Assembly (NCBI GenBank): GCA_937884755.1
Contig: CAKZYJ010000412.1
Span: forward strand, 1 to 33,632
Source of the DNA: an uncultured Flammeovirgaceae bacterium
GTDB lineage: Bacteria; Bacteroidota; Bacteroidia; Cytophagales; Cyclobacteriaceae
Direction: 5' to 3'
Length of the DNA: 33,632 nucleotides
Under the pieces are notes generated by a model. It was not told the DNA's origin and did no database searches. It saw only the letters and a program-made list of their open reading frames with translations. Positions 17,930-25,664 of this stretch are shown here, piece by piece. Position 1 is the stretch's first letter; each line of letters starts with the position of its first letter. Both the position numbers and the translations under genes were made by a program.

Positions 17930-19306
17930 ATGACCAATATCACGACCGCCGTAGCCCTTAAAAAAGAGCTAGACACACTGCGGCCTATCAGTAAGGCTAA
18001 CGAGATGCGAATTATGCAGAAATTCCGTCTGGATTGGAATTTCCACTCTAATAATCTGGAAGGTAATTCGCTAACTTACGGAGAAACCAAAGCCCTGATT
18101 TTATTCGGCATTACCGCGCAAGGCAAGCCACTAAAAGACCACCTAGAGGTTACCGGACACGACGAAGCTATCAAGTGGGTAGAGGAAGTGCTGAAAGAAA
18201 ACCGTCCACTCACCGAAAATTTCATTCGTCAACTTCATGAGCTAATTCTTAAGGAAGATTATCAAACAGACGCTATCACTCCCGATGGCAAGCCAACGAA
18301 GAAGTGGGTAAGAATTGGGCAATACAAAGAATTGCCTAACCATGTAAAAACTGCCACCGGGGAAATATTCTACTTTGCTACTCCCGAAGAAACTCCGGCG
18401 AAGATGCATGATTTGCTAAAGTGGTATCGTGAGGAAAAAGAAGATACTAACCCAATTCTTTTAGCGGCAGAATTTCACTACAAATTTATTCGTATTCATC
18501 CTTTTGATGATGGTAATGGTCGCACGGCCCGCATTCTAATGAATTTTATTCTGATGCAGTTCGGCTATCCACCAGTAATCATAAAGACCCAAGACAAGGA
18601 AAACTACATCGCTGCTCTCCGGCAAGCCGACGCTGGAATTATTGAACCTTTTATTGAATATATTACCGATAATTTAATCCGCTCACTGGAAATTATGATT
18701 AAGGGTGCTAAAGGTGAAGATATTGAGGAACCAGATGACTTGGATAAGGAATTAGCCCTGTTAAAGCAAAGACTAGATACACCAAATGAGCAAGATAATC
18801 GAGGGCAGGCTATTTTAGATTTTTGTAAGTATTCAGTTGCTCCATTGTTCAGGGCGTTTATTTCTTATGGAGATAAGCTGAGGACTTTTTACTACAAAAG
18901 AAGTTATGATCTTTTAGAAAGCGAAAGTGATATAGAGCACCTGAAAAGTCTAAACGTGCTTCCTATGCTGTGGGAAAATGAGCCTACAAAAATTGATGCT
19001 ACTATTGAGATAATGTTAGATAGAATAAGCAGTATCACTTCTATAATAGAAATGAGAATCAATTATGAAGAGAGTAGAATTAGAGAACATAAACGATTTG
19101 GTTTTGCTTCATATATTCGGTTAACTTTTGCAGACACAGAAGTAATTATTCAGGGAAAAAGTAATAATCACCTCTCTATTCCTTATAGTCAGCAGTTAAC
19201 AGAAGACGTTATTCAAACGTTAGCTAGAAGCGAGGCTAAGTATCACAAAGAGATGATTGAGCAGAAAATAGCCGAACTTCAGCAAGCAAAAAACGAAAAG
19301 CAGTAG
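17930..19306 (+). CDS. Fic-domain protein (probable AMP-transferase, self-inhibited class II)
   Basis: Protein of 458 residues. The active-site loop HPFDDGNGRTAR at 190-201 is canonical, with His190 as the catalytic base, so AMP transfer (or de-AMPylation) is likely. Residues 40-45, SNNLEG, match the inhibitory motif (S/T)xxxE(G/N), placed N-terminal to the Fic core; this defines class II Fic proteins in which Glu44 blocks ATP placement. A Fic_N-like region covers residues 1-110. The last 190 residues match nothing I know and are much AT-richer (19021-19080 has 16 G+C in 60, against 27 in 60 at 18061-18120), suggesting a swapped or young tail. No antitoxin gene is beside it, consistent with internal inhibition. 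The target protein is unknown. Confidence 0.93.
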   Translation: MTNITTAVALKKELDTLRPISKANEMRIMQKFRLDWNFHSNNLEGNSLTYGETKALILFGITAQGKPLKDHLEVTGHDEAIKWVEEVLKENRPLTENFIRQLHELILKEDYQTDAITPDGKPTKKWVRIGQYKELPNHVKTATGEIFYFATPEETPAKMHDLLKWYREEKEDTNPILLAAEFHYKFIRIHPFDDGNGRTARILMNFILMQFGYPPVIIKTQDKENYIAALRQADAGIIEPFIEYITDNLIRSLEIMIKGAKGEDIEEPDDLDKELALLKQRLDTPNEQDNRGQAILDFCKYSVAPLFRAFISYGDKLRTFYYKRSYDLLESESDIEHLKSLNVLPMLWENEPTKIDATIEIMLDRISSITSIIEMRINYEESRIREHKRFGFASYIRLTFADTEVIIQGKSNNHLSIPYSQQLTEDVIQTLARSEAKYHKEMIEQKIAELQQAKNEKQ

Positions 19307-19319
19307 ACTTATCCCCAGC

Positions 19320-19406
19320 CGAATGAAATGAGTGTCGGGGTCTCCCACCTTACTTAGGAGATGCCGGAATTCGTTTCTCTCATCCGGCAATGACATTCGC
19401 TTTTTT
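19320..19406 (+). terminator. Palindromic REP-like element with T-run, likely terminator of the Fic gene
   Basis: Nested inverted repeats: outer CGAATG (19320-19325) with CATTCG (19394-19399), a left hairpin TCTCC (19341-19345) with GGAGA (19357-19361), and a right hairpin TGCCGGA (19362-19368) with TCCGGCA (19383-19389). TTTTTT follows at once. It lies just after the Fic stop and before the oxidoreductase gene. The multi-stem shape and the wording GTCATTGCCGG on the other strand recall dispersed palindromic repeats; both roles are possible. Confidence 0.6.
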
Positions 19407-19434
19407 ATATCTTCACTAGAAACACAAACAACCC

Positions 19435-20424
19435 ATGAAAGCCATTCTGATAAAATCACCAGGAAATGCTAATCAACTCTATCTGGGTGAATACGAAACA
19501 CCGAAGCCTACTCCTAATGAAGTACTGGCAAAAGTGCGGGCTACGGCCCTAAATCGGGCGGATATTTTGCAGCGAGAAGGGAAGTACCCTCCGCCCGAAG
19601 GCGCTTCGCCCATTCTGGGATTGGAGATGAGCGGTGAAGTAGTGGAAGTTGGCGAGGAGGTTGAGAAATGGAACGTGGGTGATAAAGTATTCGGGTTACT
19701 ACCGGGTGACGGCTATGCGGAGTACGCCGTCATCCATCAGGATATGGCAATGGCCGTACCCGATAATCTGTCGATGGAAGAAGCCGCGGCGATTCCCGAG
19801 GTATTCATGACGGCCTTTCAGGCGGTGCACTGGTTAGGAAAACTTCAGCCTGGTGAACGCATTCTGATCCATGCCGGAGCCAGCGGGGTAGGCACCGCAG
19901 CCATTCAGTTAGCGCGAGAGATGCAGGCCAGCGATATTATCGTTACCGCTTCCCAAGCCAAACATAATACCTGCCGAGGTTTGGGTGCCCACTACACCAT
20001 TGACTATAAAAATCAGGACTTTCGGGATGAGATCAAGAAGATTACGGATGGGGAAGGCGTTGATGTCATCATTGATTTTGTGGCCGCTCCTTACTTTGAG
20101 CGTAATATTTCGGTACTACGTACCGACGGACGGTTAATTATGCTGGCGCTGCTAGGTGGAACCCATCTAGAGCAGTTTAACTTAGGCAACCTGCTCCGTA
20201 AACGTATTCAAATACTGGCATCCACCCTACGCTCTCGTAGCCGCGACTATCAAATTCAATTAACCAAAGCCTTTTCTGAGTTTGCGATGGCTCGCCTTCA
20301 GGACGGACGCTTGCAGCCGGTGATTGACCAGATTGTGGACTGGCAGGAGGTGAAAGCCGCTCATCAGCGGATGGAATCCAACCAAAATACCGGAAAAATT
20401 GTCTTAAAAATTAGCAGATCCTAA
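19435..20424 (+). CDS. NAD(P)H:quinone oxidoreductase, PIG3-like MDR family
   Basis: Protein of 329 residues of the medium-chain dehydrogenase/reductase superfamily, zinc-free quinone reductase branch. The N-terminal GroES-like domain shows LNRADILQREGKYPPP, a hallmark of the PIG3 type. The nucleotide-binding turn is AGASGVGTAAIQLA near residue 145. QNTGKIVLKI closes the protein as usual. It reduces quinones or alpha,beta-unsaturated carbonyls with NADPH in the cytoplasm. It stands alone after the palindromic element. Confidence 0.93.
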   Translation: MKAILIKSPGNANQLYLGEYETPKPTPNEVLAKVRATALNRADILQREGKYPPPEGASPILGLEMSGEVVEVGEEVEKWNVGDKVFGLLPGDGYAEYAVIHQDMAMAVPDNLSMEEAAAIPEVFMTAFQAVHWLGKLQPGERILIHAGASGVGTAAIQLAREMQASDIIVTASQAKHNTCRGLGAHYTIDYKNQDFRDEIKKITDGEGVDVIIDFVAAPYFERNISVLRTDGRLIMLALLGGTHLEQFNLGNLLRKRIQILASTLRSRSRDYQIQLTKAFSEFAMARLQDGRLQPVIDQIVDWQEVKAAHQRMESNQNTGKIVLKISRS

Positions 20425-20476
20425 AATAGAACTCACACCAAGCGCGTTACTTTCTACGTTCTACTTTTAGAGGAAA

Positions 20477-21076
20477 ATGACTATGAGATACTATCTGATT
20501 ATCTGGATACTGGCGATAGGCAGCCTAAATCTAGCCTGCTCATCCATTAAAACTTACACTGAAGCTCCTAACGAGCAGTCGGTTAGCCACTTTAAAACAT
20601 TTGCGTTTGTTTCGGTGGACGAATCGGAAATGGATCACGGAAGCCGCATACTGTACGAAGAAATCCGTAAGGATATTACCAATCAACTGCGCGAAAAAGA
20701 CTATCGTCCGAATACAGAGGATCCGGAGCTTTTGATTATGTTCAATATTCTTACCGACGAGCAGCGCAAAGAGGTAACCAGATCATCCGATCCCTACGGG
20801 GCCTTCGGTCGACGAATGTGGCCTTATTATTCGCCTTACGGTCCGGGTTGGTTTCCGCAGGATCAGTATCGCTACAAAGAAGTACAAATAGAGAAAACCG
20901 GAACCATGGTTATTGACCTGTATGATAACCAGAAGCGGGAACTGGTATGGAGAGGGATTGGTACTGGCCCGGTTAACGACCCTGAACAGCGGTTTGAAAC
21001 TACCTTTAAAATGGTAGACAAGATGTTCAAAGAGTTTCCAATGAGTATAGCGGGACCGGTATCAGCTTCTAACTAA
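20477..21076 (+). CDS. DUF4136 lipoprotein
   Basis: Protein of 199 residues. A hydrophobic leader ends in LNLAC (Cys21), so a lipoprotein is likely. The body matches DUF4136: FKTFAFVSVDE near the start, ITNQLREKDYRPNTEDPELLIMFNI in the middle, and GTMVIDLYDNQKRELVWRGIGTG towards the end. A Pro/Tyr/Trp-rich insert (about 110-135) separates the halves. The family is widespread in Gram-negative envelopes without known function. It converges on the THX gene, with 3 bp between the stops. Confidence 0.88.
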   Translation: MTMRYYLIIWILAIGSLNLACSSIKTYTEAPNEQSVSHFKTFAFVSVDESEMDHGSRILYEEIRKDITNQLREKDYRPNTEDPELLIMFNILTDEQRKEVTRSSDPYGAFGRRMWPYYSPYGPGWFPQDQYRYKEVQIEKTGTMVIDLYDNQKRELVWRGIGTGPVNDPEQRFETTFKMVDKMFKEFPMSIAGPVSASN

Positions 21077-21079
21077 TTT

Positions 21080-21202
21080 CTACTCTTCCTTCTCTTCCTT
21101 CTTTGACTTCTCCTTTTGTTGTTTCCCTTTTTTAGGGCGGCTCACACCAAAAGTGCCCTTACTAATCTTTCCTTTTTTCGTTTTTTTATCTCCTTTGCCC
21201 AT
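21080..21202 (-). CDS. 30S ribosomal protein THX (bTHX)
   Basis: A 40-residue, very basic protein that is easily missed because of its size. It starts MGKGDKKTKKGKISKGTFGV, then SRPKKGKQ and a Lys/Glu-rich tail. The opening MGKGD-[KR]-[KR]-T-[KR]-[KR]-GKI-x-[KR]-G-[ST]-[FY]-G is that of Thermus THX and its Bacteroidota relatives, which sit in a cavity at the top of the 30S head and stabilise 16S rRNA. The acidic-basic tail after residue 30 is longer than in Thermus. The ATG at 21202 lies in the gap between the DUF4136 gene and the next plus-strand gene, from which it diverges. Confidence 0.93.
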   Translation of the reverse strand: MGKGDKKTKKGKISKGTFGVSRPKKGKQQKEKSKKEEKEE

Positions 21203-21336
21203 AAGCTGAAGTTGATTACTATTGAATTGTGTAAGAAACTAGTATTTTATGCTTCAAAATAAGAAATTTCTGAATAAACCAAACTTTTAAAAGTTAGTTT
21301 AGCATTAGTATATCAACAATTCAAATAGCATTTATT

Positions 21337-21810
21337 ATGGCTTCACCAAAACCAGCACTTATTCAGGCAATTAGAAATACGGCGAAGAAGTTAGCCGACT
21401 CTCCTCAGTACCAGTGGGGACACATGGGTAGTTGTAACTGCGGCCATCTGGTACAGGAAATCACTCAATTATCTCGGGCTCAGATTCACGAATACGCTAT
21501 GCGCACCCGCGGTGGCGACTGGAGCGAACAGGCTTTAGACTTTTGCCCCACTAGTGGCTACCTTATGGATCAGGTAATCTCAATTATGCTAGATGCCGGA
21601 ATGGAGTTGAGCGATTTTAAACACTTGGAGCGCCTTTCTGACAAAGAGGTACTCGCCCGTTTTCCCAAAGATGCTCGTCATTTGCGACATAATCGTCGGG
21701 AAGATGTGGTGAAATACATGAGCGCTTGGGCTGATTCGCTTGAGGAGAAGCTGATTCAGCAGGTTAGTTTACCCTCATTGGAGTTGACTGACAAAGCAGA
21801 GGTTGTATAG
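21337..21810 (+). CDS. Conserved protein of unknown function with His/Cys cluster
   Basis: Protein of 157 residues, no signal peptide, largely helical in look. I do not recognise a named domain. The striking part is WGHMGSCNCGHL, where His29, Cys33, Cys35 and His37 form a compact possible metal site; Cys70 (DFCPTSG) may join it. The rest includes DARHLRHNRREDVVKYMSAWADSLEEK. It is monocistronic in appearance, with 134 bp of AT-rich DNA upstream and a hairpin downstream. Confidence 0.75.
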   Translation: MASPKPALIQAIRNTAKKLADSPQYQWGHMGSCNCGHLVQEITQLSRAQIHEYAMRTRGGDWSEQALDFCPTSGYLMDQVISIMLDAGMELSDFKHLERLSDKEVLARFPKDARHLRHNRREDVVKYMSAWADSLEEKLIQQVSLPSLELTDKAEVV

Positions 21811-21834
21811 TCTTTCAGCCTATGCCTTACTTCT

Positions 21835-21877
21835 CCAGCTTACTATCATCTCAATAAAAAGTTAGTAGTAAGCTTGG
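21835..21877 (+). terminator. Hairpin after the His/Cys-cluster gene, possible terminator
   Basis: AGCTTACTA (21837-21845) pairs perfectly with TAGTAAGCT (21866-21874) and the stem can continue past a one-base bulge (CC with GG). It is 25 bp after the stop codon. There is no strong T-run straight after the stem, so a terminator role is only probable. Confidence 0.45.
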
Positions 21878-22097
21878 TAGTAGAACGTAGTATATAATTT
21901 TGATAAAATTCATTAAAATCGCTACGTTTTGTACAAATATCAACGGTATTCTCACATCAATCTTACATTTTGTTATGAAAATACGATAATCTAAGTACCT
22001 TAGCAGCCGACCAAACGATAGAAATTTTTAGTCGATACGATGAGATTTTTGTCGGTTTGTAAAAACAACGATCCGCCATTAAACGTCTTATTTTTTT

Positions 22098-23261
22098 ATG
22101 CCAATGCCACTGCTTGAGCACCCACTGCTGATGCTACCCGCTACGCTCATTCTTTCTTGGTTTATAGTTACCATTGTAATTCCGGTTGTAATTCGGGTAT
22201 CGCAGGAAAAGCATTTGATGGAGGAGCCTAACGGACGAAGTTCACATCGGCAGAAGACCCCTAGCTTAGGTGGGGTAGCTATCTTCGCTGCAGTAGCTAT
22301 CGTATTTACGGCATCTGCTCAATGGATTTCTCCGGCCAATACCGCTATCATTCAACTGCTTCCTTCGCTAGTGATTCTGTTTTTTATCGGTCTGAAAGAT
22401 GATATTCTAGTCATTGATCCGGTAAAAAAGCTGGCCGCACAACTTATTGCCAGCTTTATGTTCATCTACCTCACTGGTATTCGCCTGACTGATCTTTACG
22501 GCTTGTTTGGCATTCATGAACTGCCTTACGGACTAAGCGTGGGAGCTACCCTGTTTGTGTTTATTGTCATTACCAATGCTTATAATCTGATCGATGGGAT
22601 TGATGGACTAGCCGGATACCTAGGGATTATTGCGGCAATAGCCTACGGTATTTATTTTTTTATAGCAGATGTTTTGTGGGTTTCTCTACTGTGTGCAACC
22701 TTGATTGGAGCTTTAATCGGATTCTTGCGATTTAATTTTTCCTACAGTCGTAAAATCTTTATGGGTGATAGTGGCTCGCTGATCGTTGGTTTTATCTTGT
22801 CGGTGCTTTCGGTTAAGTTCATCCAGTTTAACGAAAGCCCCAATATGGCTTATATCAGTAATGCTCCTACCATTGCTATTGCCGTTCTTAGTATTCCTCT
22901 GTTCGACACACTACGGGTATTCGGCCACCGGATACTACGGGGCGGTAACCCGTTTAGTGCTGACCGCAACCATATTCACCACCTGTTGGTAGAGCGCGGC
23001 CTTACGCACGTGCAAGCCTCGGCCAGACTCGCACTGACGAGCGGTTTGGTAGTTGTTTTGTGCTTCGCTTTTATTCGTCAAGCATCAACCATCTATTCCT
23101 TCACTGGAGTATTGGTTTCTTTTGTAGCCTACATCGCGGTAGCTCAGAGATTATCATTAGTGCCAAAGTCCAAGCATTTTGTGCAAAAACGTATTGCTCC
23201 GGCTAAGTCAGAACCCGTCCGTAATTTTACCCAACCTCAGTCGGCCAGTGCGGCTAGCTAG
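22098..23261 (+). CDS. Undecaprenyl-phosphate sugar-1-phosphate transferase (WecA/MraY family)
   Basis: Integral membrane protein of 387 residues with about eleven hydrophobic segments. Family motifs are in order: GRSSHRQKTPSLGG near the start, the DD pair in GLKDDILVIDP (about residue 100), NAYNLIDGIDGLAG (about 159-172), the MGDSG loop (about 222), and HIHHLLVERG (about 292), a WecA-type cytoplasmic loop. It moves a sugar-1-phosphate, probably GlcNAc- or a related UDP-sugar, to undecaprenyl phosphate to start polysaccharide or O-antigen synthesis. The longer C-terminus after the last TM is polar. Its stop overlaps that of purH on the other strand (shared CTAG, 23258-23261). Confidence 0.92.
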   Translation: MPMPLLEHPLLMLPATLILSWFIVTIVIPVVIRVSQEKHLMEEPNGRSSHRQKTPSLGGVAIFAAVAIVFTASAQWISPANTAIIQLLPSLVILFFIGLKDDILVIDPVKKLAAQLIASFMFIYLTGIRLTDLYGLFGIHELPYGLSVGATLFVFIVITNAYNLIDGIDGLAGYLGIIAAIAYGIYFFIADVLWVSLLCATLIGALIGFLRFNFSYSRKIFMGDSGSLIVGFILSVLSVKFIQFNESPNMAYISNAPTIAIAVLSIPLFDTLRVFGHRILRGGNPFSADRNHIHHLLVERGLTHVQASARLALTSGLVVVLCFAFIRQASTIYSFTGVLVSFVAYIAVAQRLSLVPKSKHFVQKRIAPAKSEPVRNFTQPQSASAAS

Positions 23262-24778
23262 TGTTTAAAGTGCCGCACTCCGGTAGTCACCATTGCCATC
23301 CCATGTTGATCGCAGAAATCAATTGAATCCTGATCGCGGATTGAGCCACCGGGCTGTATAACTGCGGTAATGCCTGCTTCGTTAGCAATCTCTACACAGT
23401 CGGGAAAAGGGAAGAAAGCATCAGAAGCCATTACAGCGCCGTGCAAATCAAACCCAAACCGCCCTGCTTTATCAATAGCTTGCTTCAGTGCATCTACTCG
23501 AGAAGTCTGCCCTACTCCACTAGCTAATAACTGGCCGTTGTTGGCAAGTACAATTGTGTTGGACTTAGTATGCTTACACACTTTACTAGCAAACAAAAGC
23601 GCCTCAACGTCAGCCTCTGAAGGCGCTTTTTTGGTTACTGTAGTCAGATCATCTTTGGTATCGGTTTTACGATCCCGATCCTGTTCTACTACTCCATTCA
23701 GTAGTGTCTTAAACTGCCGGAGCTGCTCCATCGGTTGTTTTTGCTGAAGTAGAATTCGCTTTTTCTTTTTGGTAAGCACTTCCATGGCTTCGTCTGAGAA
23801 AGAGGTGGCAATGAGCACTTCAAAAAACAAATCGTGCATGGCTTCGGCAGCTGCCTGATCAACCTCAGTATTAGTCACCAGAATTCCACCAAAGGCTGAA
23901 ACAGTGTCTGCCGCGAAGGCTTTCTCGTAGGCTTCCTTCACAGTAGAACCGATAGCTACTCCGCAAGCGTTGGTGTGCTTTAGGATAGCGAAAGCTGTGT
24001 CGCCTTCAAACTCCTGAATTAACGCAACTGCGGCGTCAATATCTACTAAATTATTATACGACAGTTCTTTCCCGTGTAACTGCTCGAGCATGTTGTTCAG
24101 GTTACCGTAAAACTCAGCTGCCTGATGAGGATTCTCGCCGTAGCGTAACTCTTTCTTCGGTAAGCCCTCCTTATTGAATGACACTTCAGTACTACCGGAG
24201 AAGTAATTAGCAATGGCTGAGTCATAATGGGCACTAGTCTGAAAAGCCTGGAGAGCGAATTTCTTCCGATCTTCTACATCCGTAGCCCCGTTTTTCTCAG
24301 TTAACAACTCCAGTAGCGATTGATACTGACTTCGGGAAGAGACTACCAGCACATCACGATAATTTTTAGCTGCGGCCCGAATCAGAGAGATACCACCAAT
24401 ATCAATCTTCTCAATAATATCTGCCTCCGATGCGCCGGAAGCTACCGTATCTTCAAAAGGATATAAATCTACAATAACTAAATCCAGTGCAGGGATCTCG
24501 TACTCTTGCACTTGCTCTTCATCACCTTCGTGCTCGCGACGGTACAGAATACCACCAAATACTTTAGGATGCAGCGTTTTTACTCTCCCACCTAGAATAG
24601 AAGGATAACTCGTCAGGTCCTCTACTGCAGTCACCAGTACGCCTTGTTCTTCAATAAATTTTTGGGTACCCCCGGTAGAGTAGATCGTAACCCCCAACTG
24701 CTGTAGTCGCTTCACAATGGGTGCCAGATGATCTTTATGATAAACTGAAATAAGTGCGGATTGGATGGTTCGGTTCAT
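23258..24778 (-). CDS. purH: Bifunctional AICAR transformylase / IMP cyclohydrolase
   Basis: Last two steps of purine synthesis: formylation of AICAR by 10-formyl-THF and closure to IMP. Protein of 506 residues, normal length. The N-terminal MGS-like cyclohydrolase domain shows ALISVYHKDHL, YSTGGTQKFIEE and GRVKTLHPKVFGGIL. The transformylase part has RYGENPHQ and the catalytic Lys267-His268 (LKHTNACGVA), and ends with the family signature around FFPFPDCVEIA and QPGGSIRD. purN lies upstream on the same strand across 171 bp of repeat-like DNA, so they may form a purine unit. Confidence 0.97.
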   Translation of the reverse strand: MNRTIQSALISVYHKDHLAPIVKRLQQLGVTIYSTGGTQKFIEEQGVLVTAVEDLTSYPSILGGRVKTLHPKVFGGILYRREHEGDEEQVQEYEIPALDLVIVDLYPFEDTVASGASEADIIEKIDIGGISLIRAAAKNYRDVLVVSSRSQYQSLLELLTEKNGATDVEDRKKFALQAFQTSAHYDSAIANYFSGSTEVSFNKEGLPKKELRYGENPHQAAEFYGNLNNMLEQLHGKELSYNNLVDIDAAVALIQEFEGDTAFAILKHTNACGVAIGSTVKEAYEKAFAADTVSAFGGILVTNTEVDQAAAEAMHDLFFEVLIATSFSDEAMEVLTKKKKRILLQQKQPMEQLRQFKTLLNGVVEQDRDRKTDTKDDLTTVTKKAPSEADVEALLFASKVCKHTKSNTIVLANNGQLLASGVGQTSRVDALKQAIDKAGRFGFDLHGAVMASDAFFPFPDCVEIANEAGITAVIQPGGSIRDQDSIDFCDQHGMAMVTTGVRHFKH

Positions 24779-24949
24779 GTATCTAGTTAATTGTATGGTT
24801 TAATAGTTTAACTGATCTATGGTTCAAGGGTTCGATTGCTCAGTTGTTATTGGTCACTGGTCACCCCAGATTAAGTTTGAGACATGCTGGTCAAATTTCT
24901 TAATTTCTGGCAATTTCTTACCCCTCCTACAAGTCGTGATTTCTAATTT
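24779..24949. repeat. Repeat-word spacer between purN and purH
   Basis: Non-coding 171 bp made of short near-repeated words: TTAATTG/TTTAATAGTTTAA at the left, GGTCACTGGTCACCCC (a tandem GGTCACT) in the middle, and AATTTCTTAATTTCTGG / GATTTCTAATTTCTAG on the right. The wording resembles the spacer at 13288-13462 (GTGACCAATTAAC on the other strand). No promoter or riboswitch was recognised. Confidence 0.5.
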
Positions 24950-25525
24950 CTAGCTTCCATCTCCAGTCATCAGTTCTTCAATGATTTGAGGATAATACTG
25001 ATGCTCCAGTTGATGGATTTTCTCCGCTAGGGTTTCGGCCGTATCATCGGAGGATACGGGACAACTGGCCTGAAAGATAATAGCCCCTTCATCGTAACGT
25101 TCGTTCACGTAATGAATAGTAATACCGCTGGACGATTCACCAGCCTCAACTACTGCCCGATGTACGTGCATCCCGTACATCCCCTTTCCTCCGTAGGCGG
25201 GTAATAGTGCCGGGTGAATATTCACGATCCGGTTCGGAAAAGCATCAATCAGGTTCTGTGGAACCATCAGCATAAATCCGGCGAGTGCAATCCAGTCTAT
25301 CTGATGAGCTTTTAGTGTCTTTACAACATCATCGGTTTTGGCAAGGATAGATTTATCGAAAACTTCTACCGGAACCCTAAAGCGGGCTGCCCGCCTGATA
25401 ACTCCCGCTGCGGGATTATTAGTCAATAGTAATGATACTCTGACCGAAGGATGCTCTTGAAACTGCTCAAATATTTTTTCCGCATTAGTCCCATTGCCCG
25501 AGGCAAATACTGCCAGGTTTTTCAT
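24950..25525 (-). CDS. purN: Phosphoribosylglycinamide formyltransferase
   Basis: Third step of purine synthesis: transfer of a formyl group from 10-formyl-THF to GAR. Protein of 191 residues. It opens with AVFASGNGTN (phosphate-binding) and keeps the catalytic Asn102, His104 (NIHPALLPAYGGKGMYG) and Asp145 (DEGAIIFQ). The start at 25525 directly precedes AT-rich DNA and, 38 bp further up, seven copies of an 8-bp repeat that could influence its expression. Confidence 0.97.
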   Translation of the reverse strand: MKNLAVFASGNGTNAEKIFEQFQEHPSVRVSLLLTNNPAAGVIRRAARFRVPVEVFDKSILAKTDDVVKTLKAHQIDWIALAGFMLMVPQNLIDAFPNRIVNIHPALLPAYGGKGMYGMHVHRAVVEAGESSSGITIHYVNERYDEGAIIFQASCPVSSDDTAETLAEKIHQLEHQYYPQIIEELMTGDGS

Positions 25526-25563
25526 GCGGGCAAATATACAAAATTAGCGATTGGTACGAGACT

Positions 25564-25643
25564 AAGTGTTCAAGTGTTCAAGTGTTCAAGTGTTCAAGTG
25601 TTCAAGTGTTCAAGTGTTCAAAGTTACATGAACACTTGAACAC
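25564..25643. repeat. Seven tandem copies of an 8-mer plus inverted partner upstream of purN
   Basis: AAGTGTTC is repeated seven times without error (25564-25619). The end of the array (25606-25620, GTGTTCAAGTGTTCA) pairs perfectly over 15 bp with TGAACACTTGAACAC at 25629-25643 around an 8-nt loop. The array begins 38 bp upstream of the purN start codon. Perfect copies suggest recent slippage, so copy number is likely to vary between strains. Confidence 0.92.
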
Positions 25644-25664
25644 ACGAATACGCAAACACATTTA

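Noticed and set aside
25564-25643. Tandem AAGTGTTC copies as a CRISPR array
   Set aside because: The 8-mers are head to tail without spacers and no cas gene is present.
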